7,691 nt of DNA from JAFIHK01 sp041441455 (GTDB taxonomy: Bacteria; Bacteroidota; Bacteroidia; Bacteroidales; UBA932), in the NCBI GenBank assembly GCA_041441455.1, contig JASDTB010000106.1, positions 1-7,691 of the forward strand, in the 5' to 3' direction. Positions 1-5,514 of the stretch are shown here, one piece after another. Both the position numbers and the translations under genes were made by a program. Within the stretch, counting starts at the first letter, position 1, and each line of letters starts with the position of its first letter. The notes under the pieces are model-generated. The model did not search any database. It had not been told where the DNA came from and saw only the letters and a program-made list of their open reading frames with translations.

Positions 1-285
1 ACAAGTGAACGGGTATCACCGGAATCACTGAACGGGCTTAATCCGGAATATGTAAGGGTAGTTTCCGTGATCAACCCCACCACAGGAGAGATTGAGCAGA
101 AAAGCATTGCAAATGTAGCCTCATCACATTTAGCCCGCAGAACATTTGTCGGGAACCTTTACAATAAAGTTCAGGACCCAAACCTAGTCGGCAGCCTCAG
201 CGGACACAAAGAGGGAAGCCGGGCCTTTGCCAGGTACAGAACTATAAATATTGATATAAAGGCAGACCTGATAGATAAGATGTAA
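1..285 (+). CDS. Tyrosine recombinase/integrase, C-terminal fragment (5' end outside window)
   Basis: Frame 1 is open from the first base to TAA at 283-285, giving 94 residues, so the gene begins upstream of the window. The fragment carries the end of the catalytic domain of a phage-type tyrosine recombinase: HLAR (His codon at 127, Arg at 136; the HxxR box), SGH (His codon at 205) and FARYR with the likely nucleophile Tyr at 235-237. The first catalytic Arg would lie outside the window. The spacing and the NLYNKVQDPNLVGSLSGH context are typical of Bacteroidota element integrases. Such enzymes insert and excise integrative elements by strand exchange through a 3'-phosphotyrosine. A GTG at 67 could be mistaken for a start, but the reading frame and the homology extend upstream of it. 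The gene is visibly more GC-rich than the genes after 587. It ends directly at a terminator and points toward the rest of the window. Confidence 0.85.
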   Translation, partial: TSERVSPESLNGLNPEYVRVVSVINPTTGEIEQKSIANVASSHLARRTFVGNLYNKVQDPNLVGSLSGHKEGSRAFARYRTINIDIKADLIDKM

Positions 286-287
286 AA

Positions 288-322
288 AATCGCCCTCAAA
301 TTGGGGGCGATTGTGTTTTTCT
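288..322 (+). terminator. Intrinsic terminator after the integrase
   Basis: An 8-bp perfect stem AATCGCCC (288-295) / GGGCGATT (305-312) with a 9-nt loop is followed by GTGTTTTTCTT. It starts three bases after the integrase stop codon, so it most likely ends the integrase transcript and insulates the downstream genes. Confidence 0.85.
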
Positions 323-586
323 TCACACCTGATGTCCCATTCAACCGGATATGGGATACTGGGACAGTTGGGACAAATTTTGCCAGGCACTATTGTAACA
401 GACCCCTATTAATTGGACATAATGCTAGTGGCTGTGTTTTTTTTGTATGTGTGGTAACGGTTTTGGGCTTTGCGTTCGGGCGTTTTTTGGAGCGCTAAAC
501 AGTCAATAAGCACAAAGCATCAAGTTTGCATGTCACCACGTCTTACGCAAAAACCCGTGTTAGCCTTTCTCTCTTTCTGATTTTTT
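323..586. other. Non-coding stretch between integrase and nuclease-like gene
   Basis: No convincing gene. The one open frame here (301-498, TTG start) begins inside the terminator and has no recognisable protein character. Short dyads are present, such as TCCCAT (335-340) / ATGGGA around 351-358, and GGGACA is repeated nearby. The main structure is the imperfect inverted repeat at 454-564, listed separately. No tRNA gene and no att core could be recognised by eye. Confidence 0.5.
454..564. repeat. Imperfect inverted repeat, attC-like fold (element A)
   Basis: The left arm 454-475 and the right arm 545-564 pair as TAAC/GTTA at the outer end, GGTT/AACC in the middle and TTTGCGT/ACGCAAA at the inner end, with bulges between the blocks and a loop of about 69 nt. 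Outer TAAC...GTTA ends with bulged arms recall integron attC sites, but the ends do not strictly match RYYYAAC/GTTRRRY. It lies just downstream of the stop codon of the minus-strand nuclease gene. Its function is inferred only. Confidence 0.4.
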
Positions 587-1390
587 TCAATACTTATAAA
601 AATATCTTTTCAATACATAATTATAATTTTCTTCGCCTAAGAATTCCTTGTTTTTAATTATGTATTCGCTTGCAGATAAAAAACCAAAGTATTCAACCCG
701 TTCATTAACTTTAATATCTTTCAAAAATTCATCTACAATATTTTTAAATTTCGCAATAGTCTCCTTATAGTTCGTCAAGTCCTGCTCAAATCTGGTTGAG
801 AACGGATTATCAAAACAAAAACTGTATAGTATAAACTTATTGTTAACATATTTCGGCTCATTCATGATGTTGATTATTCCAAGAAGATGACTACAAATCT
901 GCTTCACGCCTCCACCATAGATTTTTTGACCTTCAAAACATTTAATGACCTTTTTCAAAAACTTAATAAAGGGTTCTGAAATAGCCGGGCGCTTGTATTG
1001 TGTTTTATCAATGTATTTTTCTTTAAAATCAATTTTATTTTTGCCTAATTGGGTTATTTCAAAAGCCTTAACTTCAAATAGTTCAATTATATTTGTTGTT
1101 TCATTATTAAGCATTACATCAATTTGTGCATCTCGGTCGAATACAGCCATGGGAAATTCAAACTCCAAATGATTACTGTTCACGCCAGAAAATACATTGT
1201 AAGCAAAAGCTTGTGAACTTTTTAAACTTCCAGCCCATCTGTGATATTTAAACCCTTTGGGTGGAGCGGTTATGAAATTTTTCGTTCTATTCTTAAGAAC
1301 AAAATTGTGTTTGTTATCTGTAATTAATGGAATGTTGTTATTCTTAAACCCTTTAACTACAAAATTCTCTATTTCTTCTTTATAATTCAT
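587..1390 (-). CDS. PD-(D/E)XK nuclease-like protein, 267 aa
   Basis: A standalone minus-strand gene. The upstream GTG at 1408 would add six residues, but the ATG at 1390, preceded by the A-rich AAAGCGAATAAT, is the more likely start. Three features suggest a PD-(D/E)XK fold: an SSQAFAYNVFSG segment near residues 58-69, the acidic motif DAQIDV with Asp91, and ELFEVK with Glu106 and Lys108, which would form the D...ExK metal site. Further on, GGGVKQICSHLLGI resembles the Gln-containing helix (motif IV) of such nucleases. No membrane segment or signal peptide is seen. The SSQA and QIDV boxes are shared with the protein at 4630-5472, suggesting the same broad restriction-endonuclease-like group (PGN_0703-like, tentative). 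The gene is AT-rich, has no partner on its strand, and sits between hairpin-forming repeats, which hints at a mobile single-gene cassette. DNA cleavage is inferred from the fold; its target is unknown. Confidence 0.7.
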   Translation of the reverse strand: MNYKEEIENFVVKGFKNNNIPLITDNKHNFVLKNRTKNFITAPPKGFKYHRWAGSLKSSQAFAYNVFSGVNSNHLEFEFPMAVFDRDAQIDVMLNNETTNIIELFEVKAFEITQLGKNKIDFKEKYIDKTQYKRPAISEPFIKFLKKVIKCFEGQKIYGGGVKQICSHLLGIINIMNEPKYVNNKFILYSFCFDNPFSTRFEQDLTNYKETIAKFKNIVDEFLKDIKVNERVEYFGFLSASEYIIKNKEFLGEENYNYVLKRYFYKY

Positions 1391-1443
1391 ATTATTCGCT
1401 TTTAGCACTTATCTCGTTTTTTTAGAGTGACGGCAATCGTTTC

Positions 1444-1556
1444 CGTGGCAAGAACAATTGGGGAGTTAAGAACCGAATATCCATCCCACGGTAAATTTTT
1501 ACCAAAGTACTAAAAATTTGCTTATCTGCGCATCAGCCCCAATTGTTTTTGCCACG
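1444..1556. repeat. Near-perfect 20-bp inverted repeat with 73-nt loop (element B)
   Basis: The left arm 1444-1463 (CGTGGCAAGAACAATTGGGG) and right arm 1537-1556 (CCCCAATTGTTTTTGCCACG) are complementary except for one position, 1452/1548, which becomes G-T in a folded strand. The loop holds smaller dyads: GGTAAA-TT-TTTACC (1490-1503), and the alternative AAATTTTTA (1493-1501) / TAAAAATTT (1511-1519). It lies upstream of the minus-strand nuclease gene, with the outer arm about 54 bp from its ATG. No T-run follows the arms, so this is not a standard terminator. A recombination site, a small-RNA-like structure or a transposon relic are possible. Confidence 0.75.
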
Positions 1557-1606
1557 TATTATAGGCTGCCCTTCTTTTTTTCATTCTTTTGGAATAGTCG
1601 GTCAAC

Positions 1607-1710
1607 TTGACCCCTTTGTGCCGGTTAGTATTGACCACTTGATATATCTAATAACGATTTAATTCTAAAGAACATGCTAGTTGATAAATATTCCGGCACG
1701 CATTGGTCAA
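1607..1710. repeat. Imperfect inverted repeat with 68-nt loop (element C)
   Basis: TTGACC-5nt-GTGCCGG (1607-1624) is mirrored by CCGGCAC-5nt-GGTCAA (1693-1710), so 13 of 18 positions pair and the mismatches form one symmetric 5-nt internal loop. The layout of two paired blocks split by an internal loop, around a loop of about 70 nt, parallels elements A and B. The left block also belongs to the overlapping palindrome GGTCAA-C-TTGACC at 1600-1612, and TTGACC occurs again at 1631-1636. Confidence 0.55.
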
Positions 1711-1768
1711 AACTACCAGCAGCTTCAGGTTATCAACAAAAGATAATCTGTTCACCCCTGCGACACCT

Positions 1769-1790
1769 TTTGTCCTACCAGTAGGATAAA
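1769..1790. promoter_or_regulatory. 22-bp pseudo-palindrome, candidate operator
   Basis: TTTGTCCTACCAGTAGGATAAA is symmetric except for the central CA and one pair (1772/1787). It overlaps the TAnnTTTG promoter-like element and stands 14 bp before the small ORF and 171 bp before the WYL regulator. WYL regulators of defence islands (BrxR/CapW type) bind pseudo-palindromic DNA upstream of their own genes, so autoregulation at this site is a reasonable inference, not shown. Confidence 0.45.
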
Positions 1791-1794
1791 TTTG
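1787..1794 (+). promoter_or_regulatory. Bacteroidota-type -7 element (TAAATTTG)
   Basis: TAAATTTG matches the TAnnTTTG -7 consensus of Bacteroidota housekeeping promoters. The best upstream TTTG-like partner is TTTTG at 1768-1772, but the 14-nt gap is shorter than the usual spacing of about 19-20 nt. The start of transcription would fall near 1801, which would make the small ORF almost leaderless and give the WYL gene a leader of about 160 nt. This is the best promoter candidate for the plus-strand operon. Confidence 0.4.
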
Positions 1795-1803
1795 AAATAA
1801 AAA

Positions 1804-1935
1804 ATGTTTTCATTTCTTACTTTTTGCTTACTGGTTTTGATTATAGTCTTGTATTTGCTGAAAGTAGTTGTTCGGGATATCGTAGAATTTATTGAATTCC
1901 TGATAGATGAAATTCGGAAAAAGCCGAAAAATTAG
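1804..1935 (+). CDS. Small single-span membrane peptide, 43 aa (hypothetical)
   Basis: An ATG at 1804, directly after an in-frame TAA (1798-1800), opens 43 codons ending at TAG 1933-1935. The peptide starts MFSFLTFCLLVLIIVLYLLK, a strong hydrophobic span over residues 2-19 or longer, continues VVVRDIVEFIEFLIDEIRKK with alternating charged and hydrophobic residues, and has a basic end. That fits one inner-membrane helix plus an amphipathic cytoplasmic tail. It stops 26 bp before the WYL regulator start, so it may be the first gene of the operon. I do not recognise a family. It could be a small toxin-like or sensor peptide of the locus, or a chance ORF; the membrane-like composition and its position favour a real gene only moderately. 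Confidence 0.45.
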   Translation: MFSFLTFCLLVLIIVLYLLKVVVRDIVEFIEFLIDEIRKKPKN

Positions 1936-1961
1936 TATAGATTTACATTAAAGTTTTAATT

Positions 1962-2870
1962 ATGTCCAGACGAGAGACACTACAAAGACAAGTACTTATA
2001 GTATCTACTTTAAGAAAACGCCCGGCTTCATTCTCCGAGGTTTCAGAGATACTTGAAAGGGAATCAGAGCTAAATGGCTACAACTTCAATATCTCAAAGC
2101 GTACCTTTCAGCGGGACTGTCAGGACATCTCATCCTTGTACAATATTGAAATCGTATATGATAATTCTATAAGAGCATATTGCATCAAATACGACGATCA
2201 CTCCGGGCTGAGCGAAAAGATGCTGGAGACTTTCGATACTCTAAACGCACTGAAATTAGGCAATACTCTATCTGAATATATTCAGTTTGACAACAGACGC
2301 CCTAAAGGAACAGAAAACCTGTACGGGCTGATTCATTCTATAAAGAATCGCCTTGTAATAAGTTTTACATACGAGAGATTCACAGATTCAGGAGCATTCA
2401 CAAGAAGAGTCGAGCCTTATGCGCTTAAAGAGTTCAAAAACAGATGGTATCTAATAGGAAAAGATCAAATGAATGGAAATATCAGAACCTATGGCCTTGA
2501 CCGGCTCGAAGATCTTGAAATCACAAAGCAGAAATTTCTTTATCCGGAGGACTTCAGTCACGAACAACACTTCAGATACTCATTCGGGATTATAATTCCT
2601 GATGAGAATAAACCTGAAGAGATTATTCTCTCTTTTGATAGCATTGCCCGTAAGTATATAAAATCAATGCCCCTTCACATTAGCCAGAAGATTCTTCTGG
2701 ACAGGGAGGATGAGCTGATAGTATCACTTAACCTTTGTGTAACCTTTGACTTGGTCGTTGAGATTCTCTCATATGGCAAACATGTAAAAGTTATTCAACC
2801 ACAATCATTGATTGACCAAGTTGTAAACTCCCTGAAAAGTTCTATTTCAAGATACAGCGACACGAATTGA
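1962..2870 (+). CDS. WYL-domain transcriptional regulator, 302 aa
   Basis: The N-terminal part (about residues 8-75) is a winged helix-turn-helix, with the recognition-helix signature ISKRTFQRDCQDI around 44-56. The WYL domain follows from about residue 125: RRVEP at 148-152, RWYLIG at 161-166 and the Arg-rich strand IRTYGLDRL at 174-182. A C-terminal WCX-like domain fills roughly 205-300. Length and order are those of a complete WYL regulator. In this family WYL and WCX bind nucleic acid or nucleotide signals, and in defence islands such proteins commonly repress their own operon. The start ATG follows an AT-rich leader 26 bp after the small membrane ORF. Its stop codon overlaps the possible TTG start of the ATPase gene, so the two are likely translationally coupled. 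The pseudo-palindrome at 1769-1790 is a candidate target. The WYL assignment is strong; regulation of this locus is inference. Confidence 0.9.
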   Translation: MSRRETLQRQVLIVSTLRKRPASFSEVSEILERESELNGYNFNISKRTFQRDCQDISSLYNIEIVYDNSIRAYCIKYDDHSGLSEKMLETFDTLNALKLGNTLSEYIQFDNRRPKGTENLYGLIHSIKNRLVISFTYERFTDSGAFTRRVEPYALKEFKNRWYLIGKDQMNGNIRTYGLDRLEDLEITKQKFLYPEDFSHEQHFRYSFGIIIPDENKPEEIILSFDSIARKYIKSMPLHISQKILLDREDELIVSLNLCVTFDLVVEILSYGKHVKVIQPQSLIDQVVNSLKSSISRYSDTN

Positions 2871-4561
2871 CGCACATCTCATTTAGCTTTGAAATAAAAA
2901 ATCAAATGCAGAGTGTAGATTCAAAATTGTTACTTAAGAATATTGATATAATTTTCAGAGAGTCTCGCATGATTATTGCAGAAGACCTGCCTTTTAATTC
3001 TGTCGAAAAAAGTCTTTCAACGATATCAAACTATTTTAGTATCAATAATAGAGAGTCATTTATTTTTGCCATTCTTTTTGTTCTAAATCTCAGTGAAACA
3101 AAAATTTCCTTTTTAAACCTTACTGAGCATTTTTCCAGCCAACCAACAAATATTCTTTTATTTAAAACTGAACTTGAATCTCTTTGCACAAAGGGAATTT
3201 TAAGAAAAAACTTTTCGGGTGGCGACGAAGATCTTTTCGGAGTAAGATATATGGTTAACCGCAAAGTAGTGGCAGATATACTGGATAATAAGCCTTTCTG
3301 TAAAGAGACTTTAAAGGAGCGTGACCTCTATTCATTACTGGAGAAGATATTTAAGACAATAGATAACAGAGAGAGCATTTTTGGCGGATCCAACTTATTA
3401 TCGGCAGCAGTATTGGATATCATGAATGAGAACTTGGATATTCCATTCATAAATGCAATTCTTGATATGAAGTTGAAAGATGAGAACAATCTGATTTTTT
3501 TGTATGTTATATGGGCTATTCTTGACGAAAATCTTGAGCCGGATGCAGGAATTGTACTTTATTCAATATACAGCAAAGCATCAGAAAGGATAAGAGTAAT
3601 GCAAAGGCTCATTGACGGCAGCCATGAGCTGATTAAGAAAGGGCTCTTAGAGACAGGAGAAGGATTGTTTTCATCTGATATTCATTTAAAATTGAGTGAA
3701 GCAACGATTAACCTGGCAAAAAGCTATGGCGTCATATTTAACAGAAGATCAAAATCGTCAAGGAAAATAATCACCCCTTCACAAATTAGATTTAAACAAC
3801 TAATATTTAATGATAAAGCGATTAGCCAACTTAATACATTTAGAGATTTGCTAAGTCATAATCGCTATGAAAATCTGGCTAAAAACTTTGAGGCAATGAA
3901 CCTGCCGGAATGTATAACGGCGATATTTTATGGAAGTCCCGGAACCGGGAAAACAGAGTCGGTTATGCAGATTGCCCGAGAAACCGACAGAGAGATTTTA
4001 AAGGTTGATATAAGTCAGACCAAATCGATGTGGTATGGAGAGAGTGAGAAAATAGTCAAGCAGATTTTCAAAGACTACAAAAACTTTATGAATGAGAGTG
4101 TCAGAACGCCCATCCTATTGATTAACGAAGCCGACGCTCTTATTTCTAAAAGATTAGACATCTCTTTTTCTAGTACACAACATACAGAAAATACAATCCA
4201 GAATATTATCCTGGAGGAGATTGAAAATTTTAAGGGGATATTAATTGCCACGACTAATCTTCTTCAGAACTTTGATAAAGCTTTTGACAGACGATTTCTA
4301 TATAAAATTCATTTTCCGAAACCAAATCAAGAGATAAGAATAAAGATCTGGAAGAATAAAAAACCCGACCTTTCAATTAGCGATTGCAACATGTTAGCAT
4401 CAAAATTCCCCTTTTCAGGAGGTCATATAGATAATATCATACGAAAGATCTCAATAGAGGAGGCAATTCAGGATTTACCCCTGCCAATTGATAAAATTGT
4501 AGAAATCTGTTCCACTGAATTACTTCAAAAAAATGGCGATCTAAAAACGATAGGATTTTAA
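2867..4561 (+). CDS. AAA-family ATPase with N-terminal winged-helix-like region, 564 aa
   Basis: The C-terminal half is a classical AAA module: Walker A GSPGTGKT (356-363), pore-loop-region motif SMWYGESEK just after it, Walker B ILLINEAD (416-423), sensor 1 ATTN with Asn464, paired arginines Arg475/Arg476 (arginine fingers), and sensor 2 GGHIDNIIR (518-526). The Walker B Asp is replaced by Asn420 while the catalytic Glu421 remains; NEAD variants are known in bacterial AAA proteins. Residues about 78-125 (ISFLNLTEHFSS... LESLCTKGILRKN) look like a winged helix, and 130-310 is helical and unassigned. The listed TTG start overlaps the regulator's stop (TTGA); the ATG at 2906, giving 551 aa, is a serious alternative because A-rich sequence precedes it and ATG is far more common. 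The protein probably forms a ring that remodels a protein or nucleic-acid partner, perhaps loading or gating the downstream nucleases (inference). Confidence 0.88.
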   Translation: MTHISFSFEIKNQMQSVDSKLLLKNIDIIFRESRMIIAEDLPFNSVEKSLSTISNYFSINNRESFIFAILFVLNLSETKISFLNLTEHFSSQPTNILLFKTELESLCTKGILRKNFSGGDEDLFGVRYMVNRKVVADILDNKPFCKETLKERDLYSLLEKIFKTIDNRESIFGGSNLLSAAVLDIMNENLDIPFINAILDMKLKDENNLIFLYVIWAILDENLEPDAGIVLYSIYSKASERIRVMQRLIDGSHELIKKGLLETGEGLFSSDIHLKLSEATINLAKSYGVIFNRRSKSSRKIITPSQIRFKQLIFNDKAISQLNTFRDLLSHNRYENLAKNFEAMNLPECITAIFYGSPGTGKTESVMQIARETDREILKVDISQTKSMWYGESEKIVKQIFKDYKNFMNESVRTPILLINEADALISKRLDISFSSTQHTENTIQNIILEEIENFKGILIATTNLLQNFDKAFDRRFLYKIHFPKPNQEIRIKIWKNKKPDLSISDCNMLASKFPFSGGHIDNIIRKISIEEAIQDLPLPIDKIVEICSTELLQKNGDLKTIGF

Positions 4562-4565
4562 TTTA

Positions 4566-4573
4566 TATATTTG
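4566..4573 (+). promoter_or_regulatory. Possible internal promoter -7 element (TATATTTG)
   Basis: TATATTTG matches TAnnTTTG in the 68-bp gap between the ATPase and the first nuclease, the largest gap inside the operon. No clear TTTG element lies about 20 bp upstream, so this could be chance in AT-rich DNA. If real, it would express the three effector-like genes separately from the regulator and ATPase. Confidence 0.22.
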
Positions 4574-4629
4574 TATGAGAATAGATTACTTAGTCGAAAA
4601 ATTTAATTATTAGTAAATTCAATATTTAT

Positions 4630-5472
4630 ATGGATCAACAGAAAATTATAAGAATAAAGGACAATTTGTATGATAGATCTGTCGGCGTTGTTGAGAATTT
4701 TTACGAATTTAAATGGCATAAAGAAGATGTAGCCCAAAAAAATTCCTCACAGGCATTGGCAATCGATTTCTGGGGGTGCTTAAAACTTTCTCCGTACAAA
4801 ACAAAATTGATAAATATGATTTTCAATAAAAAAGAAGACAATTGGGATATCATACTTGAATACTCGGATAAAAAAATATTATCGGAGAAAAGGTCGTCAC
4901 AAATTGATGTTTTAATTGAAAGTGAGCACTTTGTTATAATTATTGAAAGCAAATTCACCGAAAAGGATGGCGGAGGCTGCTCTCAGGTAAAAAAAACAAC
5001 ACATTTTCTCGTTCAATGTAATGGGGATTATATTGAACAAACAAACCCTGTAAATAAAAAAATAGCTAAATGTTCATTAACTGGAAAAGGAATAAAATAT
5101 TGGGATTACATCAACTCTTTAACGGAATTTGATAAAAATGATGATTATTCGCCATGTCCTTTTAAAAAGGGAGAATTTCAATGGATGAGGAATATCTGTT
5201 TTGCAGAAGCCTATGCAAATTCAAAGCAAAAAAAATCAGAGTCTTATCTAGTTTATTTTAAATCTGATAAATGTCCCATTTCAAAGAAAGTTGAAAATGA
5301 TACATATTTGGGAGAACTTAAAGGAAAGATTAAAAACCATCATGCCTTTAAGCCCTTGTCCTATAATGAATTGCTAGATAAATGCATAATATACTTAGAC
5401 TTTGATTCTAATGAAAAACAAATTTGGATTGAATTAAAAGATTGGATGTACAATAAAGAGAAATTAATATAG
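4630..5472 (+). CDS. PD-(D/E)XK nuclease-like protein, PGN_0703-like, with four-Cys set, 280 aa
   Basis: The protein has an SSQALAIDFWG helix at 39-49, an active-site strand SSQIDVLIES with Asp93, and IIIESKFTE with Glu106 and Lys108, giving the D...ExK core. After it come four cysteines, Cys117 (GGGC), Cys130, Cys148 and Cys176 (PCPF), which could hold zinc or an iron-sulfur cluster, then FQWMRNICFAEAYA at 183-196. The SQA helix, ExK-FTE and QxMRN-FAE pattern resembles the PGN_0703 group of putative restriction endonucleases; I recall this group from memory, so the family name is tentative. Asp93 and Glu106 are 13 residues apart, as expected for the fold. ATG 4630 is the first start after the 68-bp gap. 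It probably cuts nucleic acid under control of the AAA protein (inference). No membrane segment is seen. Confidence 0.75.
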   Translation: MDQQKIIRIKDNLYDRSVGVVENFYEFKWHKEDVAQKNSSQALAIDFWGCLKLSPYKTKLINMIFNKKEDNWDIILEYSDKKILSEKRSSQIDVLIESEHFVIIIESKFTEKDGGGCSQVKKTTHFLVQCNGDYIEQTNPVNKKIAKCSLTGKGIKYWDYINSLTEFDKNDDYSPCPFKKGEFQWMRNICFAEAYANSKQKKSESYLVYFKSDKCPISKKVENDTYLGELKGKIKNHHAFKPLSYNELLDKCIIYLDFDSNEKQIWIELKDWMYNKEKLI

Positions 5473-5514
5473 AAATAGAATTTTCTGCTTAATTCAACAT
5501 AAACATACAACAAT

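Noticed and set aside
301..498. 65-codon plus-strand frame
   Set aside because: It starts at TTG inside the terminator hairpin and runs through element A, with no domain or leader supporting translation.
945..1172. Plus-strand frame opposite the minus-strand nuclease
   Set aside because: It is the shadow of a gene with clear catalytic motifs on the other strand.
587..1408. GTG start at 1408 for the minus-strand nuclease
   Set aside because: The ATG 18 bp further in has the A-rich leader typical of these genes; the extra six residues add no motif.
1391..1803. CRISPR array or tRNA/rRNA gene
   Set aside because: There are no regularly spaced direct repeats and no cloverleaf or rRNA-like sequence; the repeats here are inverted and dissimilar.
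1913..1928. TTCGG-AAAAAG-CCGAA hairpin at the end of the small ORF, considered as a terminator or attenuator
   Set aside because: The stem is only 5 bp and no T-run follows on either strand in the required place.
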